DNA of 18,626 bases from Acidobacteriota bacterium (GCA_005778315.1 SXOW01000190.1:1-18626), one strand, 5' to 3'. Counted from the first letter of the stretch, positions 1 to 7,318 are shown. The notes: generated by a model not told the origin, from the letters alone. Program-made: numbers and translations.

Positions 1-890
1 AAGCGGGCTCGGGCGCCCTCTTCGGTGAGCTGACGGAGCCAGCTGGAAGAGGTCGCTCCATCTGGCAACTGTTCAGACGGGTAGCGATAGCGGATGTCGT
101 CGAGTGAGAAGGTGCAGCGGGACGCGATCTCCCGGGTGTGCGCCACGGCGGCTGGATCATCGCGATACAGCTGGGTGAAGGCGAAGGGCGCCTTCAGGTC
201 ATGCTCGGCGTTGGCGCGGGTGCGGCGTCCGGCACGATACAGGCTGACCCCATGCCGGATGCAGGTCAGCACGTCGTGCAGATCCCGTCGAGCCGGGGTG
301 TGGTAGAGGACCTCGGTGCCAGCGACCAGGGAGATGCCGGCCTGCCGCGCGCGTGTCCGAAGCCACCCTTCGCGTGGCACTTCTTCGGCCAGGCGATGAC
401 GGGCGAGCAGGGCATACAGACGGTCATCGAACGCCTCACGGAGTGACTGGAGCAATGTGGCATCGCGGTCTGCGTCCGCTTCGCACGTCCAGCCAGCCGC
501 GCTGCTCCAGACGGCAATCAGTCCACCGGCATGTTCGCGGACGTCGTCCGGGGTGACGCTGCAGGCGCCCTTGGCATGACGGAGTCGTCCGGTGGTGATC
601 AAGCGGCAGAGGTTGGTGTAGCCCACTCGGTTGGTGGCGAGCAGGACCACCTGCGAGTTGGTGGTCAGCGTCATCTGAGCGCCGTGGATGAGATGCAGGC
701 CAAGCTCGCGCGCTCGCACATGGGCGCGGACGATGCCATAGACGCCGTCGCGGTCGGTCACGGCGATCGACGGGAGCCCCAGGGTGTGCGCCTGTTCGAC
801 CAGTTCTTCCGGATGGGACGCACCCTCGAGAAAGGAGTAGTTGCTCTTGCACCAGACCGGGGTGTAGCCGTTGGTGGCGAGCGTGCTCAT
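1..890 (-). CDS. dnaE2: Error-prone DNA polymerase III alpha subunit DnaE2 (ImuC), N-terminal part
   Basis: Translesion polymerase of the ImuA-ImuB-DnaE2 mutasome. The frame is open from the ATG at 890 to the window edge (296 codons of an expected ~1,000-1,100), so only the N-terminal PHP region is present. It begins MSTLATNGYTPVWCKSNYSF, and residues 15-75 fit the DnaE PHP fold: 'NYSFLEGASHPEELVEQA', then 'LGLPSIAVTDRDGVYGIV', then 'LGLHLIHGAQM'. The 'SFLEGASHPEEL' wording is typical of DnaE2 rather than of replicative DnaE1. The start overlaps the imuB stop as ATGA (887-890), with GAGG a few bases upstream inside imuB, which implies translational coupling. Co-transcription with lexA, imuA and imuB predicts LexA control. 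The family assignment is firm; activity cannot be judged because the polymerase core is outside the window. Confidence 0.93.
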   Translation of the reverse strand, partial: MSTLATNGYTPVWCKSNYSFLEGASHPEELVEQAHTLGLPSIAVTDRDGVYGIVRAHVRARELGLHLIHGAQMTLTTNSQVVLLATNRVGYTNLCRLITTGRLRHAKGACSVTPDDVREHAGGLIAVWSSAAGWTCEADADRDATLLQSLREAFDDRLYALLARHRLAEEVPREGWLRTRARQAGISLVAGTEVLYHTPARRDLHDVLTCIRHGVSLYRAGRRTRANAEHDLKAPFAFTQLYRDDPAAVAHTREIASRCTFSLDDIRYRYPSEQLPDGATSSSWLRQLTEEGARAR

Positions 891-2398
891 TCCACCTCAC
901 CATGCAGGAACCAGGCGAGTCGGTGCCGGTCGTAGTAGATCCAGTTCCAGGCATCGTCTCGGGTCTTGGCGAAGTAGTACTCGCGCAGCACCGGCGTGCG
1001 CCACCACCCGCCAGACACGATGTAGGGGCCATGCAGATCCACCACATGTCCGTGCTGGACTCCACGCAACATCCAGCCGTCCGGTTCATGCCGCAAGCGG
1101 GATGGCAGGCGGCGGGGATGCGCGAACACCCGACGCACGAGCGACGGGGTTGATACGGCGCGCGGCGTGGGTCGGGCCACGTGGGTCAGCGGTTGCCAGG
1201 CAAAGGTGGCTTCTGGCAGATGGCCGTCGGTCAGGTTCGCGCGGACTACGCTGCTGTCTCCAAACTCTGCCCGGATACGAGCGACGGCTCTGTCGGCGGC
1301 CCGGAGGTCGCGTTTGGTGTGCTGGTGGAACAGGTGCAATTGCTCGCGCGACGCCCGGGCCGGTGTCACGATCAGGTCGATCTCGGTCACCCCGGCCGGG
1401 AGGGTGTGACCCTCGATCCGAAGATGTATCAAGTTCAGGATCTGCCGCGCATCCAGCGTGGGTTCAGCCGGGCGAATCTGTTCGACACGTTCGGCGCGCG
1501 GGGCGGAGGCACTCGCGTCAAGCCGCACGCGGATCTCGAGCGTGGCCAGCGCTTCCTGACGGGTGGCCAGTCGGCACAACAACGGGTCGAGATCGTGCTT
1601 GATCAAAAACAGCAGCCGATGGACATCGGTCTCTGCGGCGTCGAGATCGGCATGCCGGGTGAGCGGTTCGGCGGGTGGCAGCGGTTGTAGCGGCACCACC
1701 AGATCGCCCGCCGCGTGTCGGTGCAACTGGTGTCCGTCGCGCCCGAATCGCTTCCGGATGCCCGCGGCGGGCAGGTCGACAAATGCGCCCACCGTGCGGA
1801 CCCCCAGCTTGTCCAGCACATCGCGTAGCTCTGGCTCGATGTCCAGCTGCTTGAGTGGCACCGCTCGGGCGGCCTGACGCTCGGCGGCGGGGTCCTTGAA
1901 CACCGTGACACCGCCGGTTTTGGTGGTGGCATAGGTCCCGAATCGAGTGAACCCGACCACGACACAGCTTCGAAAATCAGCCTGGCGAAGATGCTGTCGC
2001 ACGCGGCAAGCCCAGGTGTCGAGTGAGGCAAACAACGGTTGCAGACCGGAGGCATCGAGCCAGAACACGCCAGGGTGCTTCTCGGATGGTTCGATGTGCG
2101 GGGTGAAGCGCCGGAGTTCCTCGGTGATGTTGGCGACACCAGCCGCAATGTCACCCACGCTGATCTCCACCCCGCGCAAGTCGTGCGCCAGTGCCAACCC
2201 GGTGGCATACGACATACCCGTCTGCACACCACGCAGTCGCGCCGAGGCGTTGACCCACAGGATTTCACCTTGTGGCTTGTCTCGCGTCAGCACCGCGGCT
2301 GGTTGATCGGCGCACTCCGGGTGGCGGCGGATCAACAGCTGGAGGGGCAGGGCCGGGACGTCAACACAAGCCATCCGGTCCACGACATACCTCGACAT
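887..2398 (-). CDS. imuB: ImuB, Y-family-polymerase-like mutasome scaffold
   Basis: ImuB is a catalytically inactive Y-family homologue that links DnaE2 to the sliding clamp and to ImuA during damage-induced mutagenesis. The 503-aa product opens with the family signature 'MACVDVPALPLQLL' (from residue 9). It has the Y-family-like 'VFWLDASGLQPLF' near residues 111-123, without the Asp-Glu pair a working polymerase needs, and an HhH-like stretch near 190-230. A good beta-clamp motif, QLHLF, lies at residues 353-357. The C-terminus carries the ImuB hallmark 'GPYIVSGGWW' (457-466), then 'REYYF' and 'WFLHGEVE'. The start used is the ATG at 2398, which overlaps imuA by 38 nt. The ATG at 2374 (residue 9) is an alternative closer to usual ImuB N-termini. 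Neither has a strong ribosome binding site, as expected for a coupled gene. Confidence 0.95.
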   Translation of the reverse strand: MSRYVVDRMACVDVPALPLQLLIRRHPECADQPAAVLTRDKPQGEILWVNASARLRGVQTGMSYATGLALAHDLRGVEISVGDIAAGVANITEELRRFTPHIEPSEKHPGVFWLDASGLQPLFASLDTWACRVRQHLRQADFRSCVVVGFTRFGTYATTKTGGVTVFKDPAAERQAARAVPLKQLDIEPELRDVLDKLGVRTVGAFVDLPAAGIRKRFGRDGHQLHRHAAGDLVVPLQPLPPAEPLTRHADLDAAETDVHRLLFLIKHDLDPLLCRLATRQEALATLEIRVRLDASASAPRAERVEQIRPAEPTLDARQILNLIHLRIEGHTLPAGVTEIDLIVTPARASREQLHLFHQHTKRDLRAADRAVARIRAEFGDSSVVRANLTDGHLPEATFAWQPLTHVARPTPRAVSTPSLVRRVFAHPRRLPSRLRHEPDGWMLRGVQHGHVVDLHGPYIVSGGWWRTPVLREYYFAKTRDDAWNWIYYDRHRLAWFLHGEVE

Positions 2399-3068
2399 GT
2401 GTCCATCCCGGGCCGCAGCGTTTGTCTTTGAGCATCTGCGCCGTGCAGGTAAAGGTGCTGACGCCAGCGTCCCGGGCGTCAGGTGTCTGCTGATCGGGGC
2501 CCGCGCGTGGTTCGCGGCGCGCCTCCGCCCTGAGCGAGATCAGGGCGCCAAGCGAGGGGGCCTCGCGTTGTTTCCGCGTTAAAAAAAGGACGGCGGCGGC
2601 GTGTTTCTGAGCCAGTCCCTGCAGACGCATCTGCATGGGAGCGGGTACCAGCGCCGCCTCGCCCAGGTCGAGGACCAGCAGACCGAAGGCACCGGAACGT
2701 ACCAGATGCTCGGCGGCCCGAGGCAGCTGGCTGACCATCGCGAGACGCACCACCACCAACGCGTCCAGGTCAATGCCACTGTTGGCCACATCCGGAGGGA
2801 AGAACGTGCTGGACTCGTCGGAGAGCCAGGCCACCGGTTCTCCCGCGCGTTGCGCGTCCAGCACCACGGAAAAGGCCAGGCTCAGGGCCGCCGTGCTGCC
2901 GGGGCTCGACAGCTCGGTCAGCCGGCCGACCAGCGTGGCGAGGGTCCAGGTGCGGCGTGTCGCGTCAGGGGAGGGCAGACCAGCGCCGGCGAAGGTGCCC
3001 GGCTGGGGCAGGGCCAATCGGCCACTCGCGTGGCGCTGGGCCACACGCGGTTGTGCAACGGCAGCCAT
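2361..3068 (-). CDS. imuA: ImuA, RecA-like mutasome accessory protein
   Basis: ImuA is a RecA-fold protein that pairs with ImuB in the DnaE2 mutasome. The product has 235 aa, normal for the family. The core runs from about residue 45 ('LVGRLTELSSPGSTAALSLA') through 'VVLDAQRAGEPVAWL' (68-82) to a Walker-B-like strand 'GLLVLDLGEAAL' (129-140) and 'AAAVLFLTRKQ' (157-167). The position of the RecA Walker A loop reads SSPGSTAA, without the Lys-Thr/Ser pair, so ATP binding may be weak or absent. The C-terminal tail (residues ~200-235) is Cys-containing and fits no motif I know. The gene starts 9 nt after the lexA stop and overlaps imuB by 38 nt, so it is the second gene of the operon. The order lexA-imuA-imuB-dnaE2 strongly supports the call, because ImuA alone is a diverged sequence. 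Confidence 0.88.
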   Translation of the reverse strand: MAAVAQPRVAQRHASGRLALPQPGTFAGAGLPSPDATRRTWTLATLVGRLTELSSPGSTAALSLAFSVVLDAQRAGEPVAWLSDESSTFFPPDVANSGIDLDALVVVRLAMVSQLPRAAEHLVRSGAFGLLVLDLGEAALVPAPMQMRLQGLAQKHAAAVLFLTRKQREAPSLGALISLRAEARREPRAGPDQQTPDARDAGVSTFTCTAQMLKDKRCGPGWTHVEVCRGPDGLC

Positions 3069-3077
3069 CGTCTCTGC

Positions 3078-3740
3078 TCATTCCAGGGTGCGACGTACTT
3101 CAATGACCTTGCCCAACAGCGTGATCTCCCGGTCGGTGCGGATCGGATCGAAGGCGGGATTCTCAGGGTGCAATTCCACCTGCCCGTCGTGGAGGCGTAG
3201 TCGCTTGACGGTCGCTTCGTCGTCAACCAGTGCCACCACCAGGGCGCCGGAGTCAGCCGTCGGCTGCCGGCGCACAATGACCAGGTCACCCGGCAAAATA
3301 CCGGCCCCAGTCATGCTTTCGCCCTGCACACGGAGCGCAAACAGGTCGTTGTGGTCTCGATGGTCACCGCGGTCACGAGGGCCGCTGCCGGTGCGGCCAG
3401 CCGGCATCGGGACGTAGTCGTCGAGTTCTTCCGTGGCAGTGGTCAGTTGTCCGGCCTGCACCCGGCCCAACACGGGCACCCACCGGGGTGGGCTCGGCAT
3501 GCTGAGCTGGTTGAGCTGGTCTATTTGCTCGAGCAGGCGATACCCCCGCGCCTTGCCGCGCGCGGCCAGGAGGCGCCCCTCAGAGACCAGCTTTTCCAGG
3601 TGATAACGCGCGGTCTGGGGGGTGCGGAAACCGAACATCTCCTGCACGTCACGCACGGTTGGCGGGTCGCCCGCGAGGAGGCGGTCACGAACAAACTGAA
3701 ATACACGCTCACGGGTGGCGCCGAGCCGTGCTGGGTTCAT
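3078..3740 (-). CDS. lexA: LexA-family SOS repressor
   Basis: Repressor of the SOS response, inactivated by RecA-stimulated self-cleavage. The 220-aa product has an N-terminal winged helix (residues ~8-66: 'RVFQFVRDRLLAGDPPTVRDV', then 'TARYHLEKLVSEGRL') and a C-terminal S24 peptidase domain. The cleavage bond is Ala96-Gly97 in 'GRVQAGQLT'. The catalytic Ser142 lies in 'VQGESMTGAGILPGD' and Lys179 in 'EATVKRL', so the auto-proteolytic machinery is complete. An unusual charged loop (about residues 114-131, 'AGRTGSGPRDRGDHRDHN') lengthens the linker before the Ser motif. The gene heads the imuA-imuB-dnaE2 operon, as in LexA/LexA2-type mutagenesis cassettes. Its start has no Shine-Dalgarno sequence, and a -10-like element lies only about 8-11 nt upstream. 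It could be the genome's only LexA or a second, cassette-specific one. Confidence 0.94.
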   Translation of the reverse strand: MNPARLGATRERVFQFVRDRLLAGDPPTVRDVQEMFGFRTPQTARYHLEKLVSEGRLLAARGKARGYRLLEQIDQLNQLSMPSPPRWVPVLGRVQAGQLTTATEELDDYVPMPAGRTGSGPRDRGDHRDHNDLFALRVQGESMTGAGILPGDLVIVRRQPTADSGALVVALVDDEATVKRLRLHDGQVELHPENPAFDPIRTDREITLLGKVIEVRRTLE

Positions 3741-3748
3741 GCATGAAT

Positions 3749-3778
3749 TTTATAATACATTTGTATTACAATAATCAA
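3749..3778 (-). promoter_or_regulatory. Putative promoter of the lexA-imuA-imuB-dnaE2 operon
   Basis: Reading the minus strand towards lexA, a -35-like TTGATT (3778-3773) is followed 18 nt later by TATAAA (3754-3749); TATTAT (3757-3752) is an overlapping alternative -10 at 15 nt. This is an AT-rich island in very GC-rich DNA. The in-frame ATG (3740) is only 8-11 nt from these -10 candidates, so the transcript is predicted to be leaderless or nearly so, which fits the absence of a Shine-Dalgarno sequence. A LexA-like palindrome overlaps the spacer and the -10. Confidence 0.5.
3753..3768. promoter_or_regulatory. Palindromic operator, probable LexA box
   Basis: TAATACATTTGTATTA is a perfect inverted repeat: 7-bp arms TAATACA and TGTATTA around a TT centre. 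It lies 13 bp upstream of the lexA start and overlaps the predicted -10. Position, symmetry and the gene it controls all fit a LexA autoregulatory operator. The sequence differs from the E. coli box (CTG-N10-CAG) and the Gram-positive box (GAAC-N4-GTTC), as expected for a diverged LexA. Binding is inferred. Confidence 0.6.
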
Positions 3779-4029
3779 CATGTTTCACCCGAGGAGCCCC
3801 CTCTCGTGCCTCGCACCAAGCTGGCACAGAGGGCCACGACGATGCGAAGAATTTTCGCTGTCACCGCAGGATTCCACACGGCTGGCGACTGGCGGCGTAA
3901 CACGGAGGGAGGGAATCGTGAGTCGCTCAAGGATGCCCTGCGTGGCTCCGATCTTGCAACAGTCCCGTCTAGAACGCAAAGAGGTGCTTCCCGCGCCCCT
4001 GGGAGCACACCTCAGGCAGGAGGTTCGCC
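3769..4029. other. Spacer between the divergent lexA operon and CBS gene
   Basis: No convincing gene here. A short GTG frame (3918-4097, 59 codons) follows a purine-rich GGAGGGAGGG (3904-3913), but its product has no recognisable feature and it overlaps the CBS gene by 68 nt, so I do not call it. The region must hold the promoter of the CBS gene; no clear -35/-10 pair is visible. The CBS ribosome binding site AGGAGG is at 4018-4023. Confidence 0.5.
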
Positions 4030-4491
4030 GTGGCATTACGAGTACAGGACATCATGACCGACCGCGTGGAGACCGTGAGACCGGGGACACCGGCTGAGGA
4101 AGCCTGGCAGCTGATGCGAGCGAACAGGATTCATCACCTCGTCGTTACAAACAAGGACGGGGTTGCGGGCGTAGTCTCGGAGCGCGACATCGGGGGACCC
4201 CGGGGCGCGCGTCTGCGACGCGATCAGACCGTCGAAGCACTGATGACGCCACACCCAGTGACGGTAGAGCCGACGATCCCGGTGCGGCGAGCCGCCAACA
4301 TGATGCGCGGACGAGCGATCGGGTGCCTCGTGGTCACGCAGAAGAAGCGGGTCGTCGGGATCGTCACGGTTTCGGATCTCTTGGGGCTCCTTGGCCGCGG
4401 AGTGGAGCGCCCTGTGGTCGACGCCAAGCGTTGGACGCTGAGGCACAGCACCCCCCACACCAAGAAGCCGCGGCCAACGGGTCTTTGGTAG
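4030..4491 (+). CDS. Protein with two CBS domains
   Basis: CBS pairs (Bateman modules) bind adenine nucleotides and act as energy or redox sensors, often as stand-alone proteins. The 153-aa product has CBS1 at about residues 6-60 ('VQDIMTDRVETVRPGTPAEE', then 'RIHHLVVTNKDGVAGVVSERDI') and CBS2 at about 70-122 ('VEALMTPHPVTVEPTIPVRR', then 'GCLVVTQKKRVVGIVTVSDLL'). The last 30 residues are basic and probably flexible. The start is GTG at 4030, with AGGAGG six bases upstream, an almost ideal ribosome binding site. The secreted methionine-rich gene begins 22 nt after its stop, so the two are likely co-transcribed. There is no fused catalytic domain; the ligand and partner are unknown. Confidence 0.88.
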   Translation: MALRVQDIMTDRVETVRPGTPAEEAWQLMRANRIHHLVVTNKDGVAGVVSERDIGGPRGARLRRDQTVEALMTPHPVTVEPTIPVRRAANMMRGRAIGCLVVTQKKRVVGIVTVSDLLGLLGRGVERPVVDAKRWTLRHSTPHTKKPRPTGLW

Positions 4492-4513
4492 CCTTAGCCG
4501 GGGAGGAATAGTC

Positions 4514-4813
4514 ATGGCTCGACACGCACTCTCGATTGTCGTTGTTGCGGTGTTCGTGGTTGGCGCGTCGTGGGCCTCGCAGGATGTCGTGAGTGCGGCC
4601 ACGCCTCAGGCCGTCACGACACTCGCGCAACAGCGCATGACGATGCAGGATCGCATGATGGCCATGCAAGGGCAGATGATGGGGCACATGATGCAGCACA
4701 TGACCCAAGGAATGTCCTCAGAAGGGAAAGCCTCTGCCGCAATGTGCCCGATGATGCGGATGATGGCGGGATCGCACCAGGAGACGGCGTCAGCGGAACC
4801 ATCTCCGCAGTAG
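4514..4813 (+). CDS. Small secreted methionine-rich protein, possible Cu(I) binder
   Basis: The 99-aa product has an N-terminal signal peptide (residues 1-~28: 'RHALSIVVVAVFVVGASWAS', cleavage near 'VSAAT') and no membrane segment beyond it. It has 17 Met in 99 residues, including the initiator, concentrated in a helix-like run at about residues 42-67 ('MTMQDRMMAMQGQMMGHMMQ') and in 'MCPMMRMM' near 77-84, with His inserted. Met/His/Cys clusters of this type occur in periplasmic proteins that handle Cu(I) or Ag(I), so metal binding is a reasonable inference. I do not recognise a named family. The start has GGGGAGGA 5-12 nt upstream. It lies between the CBS gene and the L,D-transpeptidase (51-nt gap), probably in one operon. 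A plain helical structural peptide is the alternative. Confidence 0.75.
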   Translation: MARHALSIVVVAVFVVGASWASQDVVSAATPQAVTTLAQQRMTMQDRMMAMQGQMMGHMMQHMTQGMSSEGKASAAMCPMMRMMAGSHQETASAEPSPQ

Positions 4814-4863
4814 CCGAACGGGCGATCTGGCGCACTGCCGCTGTAGGGGAGCAGTGAGTTAGC

Positions 4864-6582
4864 TTGATGTCACCACTCCAGCGGCTCGCCTGGCCGGCAA
4901 CGCTTGCCGTCAGCTTGGGCTTGGCGCATCCTGCCGTGGTCGGAGCTCAGTCGACTCGCGCATCCCCGGCGCAGAGCGCTTGGTCGAGCGCCGTTCGATC
5001 CGCGATCGAAGCTCGCATCTCCAGCGGCCTGGGCCTCGACGGGACTCCTTTGGCGGCTGCGGAAACAGGACAGTTGCGGGCGCTGTATGCGGGACTAAGC
5101 TACGGCTCGCTCTGGACCGATGAGGCTGGCCATCCGCGACTCATCGCGCACGAAGCGATTGGACTCCTGTCGCGGGCGGCATCCGACGGCCTCGACCCTC
5201 AGGACTACCACGCGGAGCGGCTCGGACGCCTGATCGCGGCCCTCGAAGACTCGAATCGGCCGACGCCGTCCGAGGCCGCCGCGTTCGAGGTGACGCTCAC
5301 CCGAATGACCGCGACGTATCTCCGGCACCTTCATTCTGGCCGTGTCGATCCGGAGGTGGTCGAATTCAGGATGTCTGTTCCACCGGATCACCACGACTTC
5401 GCCGCACTGCTGAGCGCTGCGGTGCAGAGGGACCGCCTTGGGGAGGTTGTGTCCGAGTTGACTCCACCGCTCCTCCTGTATCGCGATCTGCGTGCCGCGC
5501 TGACCCATTACCGGTCGCTTGCCGCAGGCGTCGAATTGGATTCGCTTCCGGCTGTTCCGACTTCGGTCAAGCCAGGAGCATCGTACGCCGGCCTTCGCGC
5601 CCTGCATCATCAACTCGTGCTCTTGGGGGATCTGCCGCCGGGTGCTCCGCCGCCGGCCGATGGGACGCCATACGAAAGCGGCCTCGTCGAAGGCGTCAAG
5701 CGATTCCAGGGTCGCCACGGCCTCGAGCAGGACGGCGTCATCGGCGAGCAGACGTTCACGGCTCTCCGGGTCCCACTGTCGTGGCGGGTTCGGCAGATTG
5801 AGTTGTCACTGGAGCGCTTGCGCTGGGTGCCACACGTCGACAACGGACCGGGCATTCTGGTGAACATCCCCACGTTCCGGCTCTGGGCGTGGGACTCGCT
5901 GACGGCCGGCGACCTGCCATCGTTCGAGACGGGCGTCATCGTGGGACGAGCGCTGCGCACGCGGACCCCGGTCTTCGATGACGAATTGCGTTATCTGATC
6001 CTCAGGCCGTACTGGAACGTGCCGCCCTCGATCGTGAAGGGGGAGATCCTGCCTGCCCTGGCTGAGCGCCCTGACTACCTGGAGCGCGAGCACATGGAAA
6101 TCGTGTCGGGCCCGGGTGACGACGCCGTCCCGGTGCCGACCACGCCGGACACCATTGATCGGCTGCGCCTCGGTCTGCTGCGGTTGCGCCAGCAGCCAGG
6201 ACCAACGAATGCGCTCGGCCTCATGAAGTTCGTCTTTCCGAACGATGAGGCCGTCTACCTGCATGACACACCGGGTCGGGCACTGTTTCGCAGATCGCGC
6301 CGAGACTTCAGCCACGGGTGCGTGCGCGTCCAGGATCCGGTGGGTCTGGCGCTGTTCGCGCTCGGAGGGGACCCGGCGTGGACGCGGGAAACACTCGACG
6401 CCGCGATGCACGGACCTGACTCACATCGCGTCGACTTGGACCAGCCTGTCCAGATGATTCTTTTCTATCTCACCGCGGTGGTGGCCCCCCGGGAGCGCGC
6501 GATTCAGTTTGCGGACGACATCTACGGTCACGACCAAGGCCTCGACCGTGCGCTCGGGGCCACGTCGAGGCCCGTGCTATAG
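4864..6582 (+). CDS. ycbB: L,D-transpeptidase of the YcbB/LdtD type
   Basis: Periplasmic cysteine enzyme that forms 3-3 (mDAP-mDAP) cross-links in peptidoglycan and can bypass penicillin-binding proteins. The 572-aa product has a signal peptide (residues ~1-28, '...AHPAVVGAQS') and an N-terminal scaffold region (~40-230, including 'LWTDEAGHPRLIAHEAIGLL' and 'LTRMTATYLRHLHSGRVDP'). A PG_binding_1 domain follows (~240-302, 'GVKRFQGRHGLEQDGVIGEQ'), then a YkuD catalytic domain (~330-500). The active site is SHGCVRV with nucleophile Cys486, and His467 lies in 'YLHDTPG'. The length and domain order match YcbB. The first possible start is TTG at 4864, with ATG in frame at 4867. AGGGGAG (4845-4851) is 12-15 nt upstream, a little far. 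The gene is complete, last in the CBS/Met-rich group, and converges on the YcbK-like gene. Confidence 0.94.
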   Translation: MMSPLQRLAWPATLAVSLGLAHPAVVGAQSTRASPAQSAWSSAVRSAIEARISSGLGLDGTPLAAAETGQLRALYAGLSYGSLWTDEAGHPRLIAHEAIGLLSRAASDGLDPQDYHAERLGRLIAALEDSNRPTPSEAAAFEVTLTRMTATYLRHLHSGRVDPEVVEFRMSVPPDHHDFAALLSAAVQRDRLGEVVSELTPPLLLYRDLRAALTHYRSLAAGVELDSLPAVPTSVKPGASYAGLRALHHQLVLLGDLPPGAPPPADGTPYESGLVEGVKRFQGRHGLEQDGVIGEQTFTALRVPLSWRVRQIELSLERLRWVPHVDNGPGILVNIPTFRLWAWDSLTAGDLPSFETGVIVGRALRTRTPVFDDELRYLILRPYWNVPPSIVKGEILPALAERPDYLEREHMEIVSGPGDDAVPVPTTPDTIDRLRLGLLRLRQQPGPTNALGLMKFVFPNDEAVYLHDTPGRALFRRSRRDFSHGCVRVQDPVGLALFALGGDPAWTRETLDAAMHGPDSHRVDLDQPVQMILFYLTAVVAPRERAIQFADDIYGHDQGLDRALGATSRPVL

Positions 6583-6593
6583 GAGAGGGCACG

Positions 6594-7130
6594 CTACCAG
6601 CGGCGAACACGCCCCGTGTCGAGGTGGACGAAATCCGACGCCGGGTAGTAGCCGACTCCGCCTCCCCGCAACTCGAACCCCGTATCCCTCAGCTTCGCGA
6701 GCGGCACGTCGGAGAGGCGGATGTCGATCGCCTTTCCCACCGTGTGCAGGCTTCCGCTGGCCACGCCGTCACTGTGCTGTCGGAGCATCTGGTTCGTCGC
6801 GGGCGACCGATACCCGGAGATCACCTGATACGGACGTGTGCTACCAGTGACGTTCTGGACCCGGTGCAGCAGATCGAGCAGATTCGGGTCGATCTCGTGC
6901 AGGTCCCCAGTACGAAAATCACGCAGAAGATGATTCACCGCTTCCAGGGCATCTGGCACGTACCCGGTCTGATCGCAATACTCCACGGCCAGTCGCTCGC
7001 CGGTGTGCGTGTGAAGGAAGCTCAGGGCGCGGACATCATCAAATTTCGCGAACACGCGGGCGCCGCCAAGAAGCGGCACCGCCGCGGCTGCGAACGTGGT
7101 GCAGAAAGCCCGTCGCGATACATCACTCAC
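6594..7130 (-). CDS. ycbK: YcbK/MepK-type M15 murein endopeptidase (DUF882), Tat-exported
   Basis: Members of this family (E. coli MepK, formerly YcbK) cut peptidoglycan cross-links, including the 3-3 links made by L,D-transpeptidases. The 178-aa product has a twin-arginine-like signal ('SRRAFCTTFAAAAVPLLGGA', residues 5-24). The zinc-site motifs are in order: 'SGYRSPATNQML' (105-116), 'SLHTVGKAIDI' with His129 and Asp136 (127-137), and 'DFVHLDTG' with His169 (166-173). The start is GTG at 7130, with GGAGG (7137-7141) six bases upstream. Its stop is 11 nt from the stop of the L,D-transpeptidase; ycbB and ycbK also neighbour each other in E. coli, which supports both calls. Activity on a given cross-link is inferred from the family. 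Confidence 0.92.
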   Translation of the reverse strand: MSDVSRRAFCTTFAAAAVPLLGGARVFAKFDDVRALSFLHTHTGERLAVEYCDQTGYVPDALEAVNHLLRDFRTGDLHEIDPNLLDLLHRVQNVTGSTRPYQVISGYRSPATNQMLRQHSDGVASGSLHTVGKAIDIRLSDVPLAKLRDTGFELRGGGVGYYPASDFVHLDTGRVRRW

Positions 7131-7136
7131 GAGCTA

Positions 7137-7141
7137 CCTCC
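7137..7141 (-). promoter_or_regulatory. Ribosome binding site fixing a GTG start
   Basis: GGAGG on the minus strand lies six bases before the GTG at 7130. This decides the start of the YcbK-like protein, because the nearby ATG in another frame (7123-7121) would not give the Tat signal. Confidence 0.7.
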
Positions 7142-7318
7142 AACGGTGCTGTCGGGATCGGCGATGTGTCGTCCAGCCGCCAGGCATTCTCTTGCTGGCG
7201 GGCAGGTACTGTCAAGCTAGCGAGTCCGGGCCAGAATGAAGCGAGCTGATCAGAGGATCGGGCTGCCGTCACTGCGGCCCACACGGTGAACGATCGGGGA
7301 ATCAGGCGGGCTCCAGTG

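Noticed and set aside
3918..4097. Small GTG gene behind GGAGGGAGGG
   Set aside because: The 59-codon product has no feature, overlaps the CBS gene by 68 nt, and the purine run alone is not enough.
4640..4720. Apparent tandem repeat of ATG triplets
   Set aside because: It is explained by the coding of the Met-rich protein; the unit is irregular and not a DNA-level tandem repeat.
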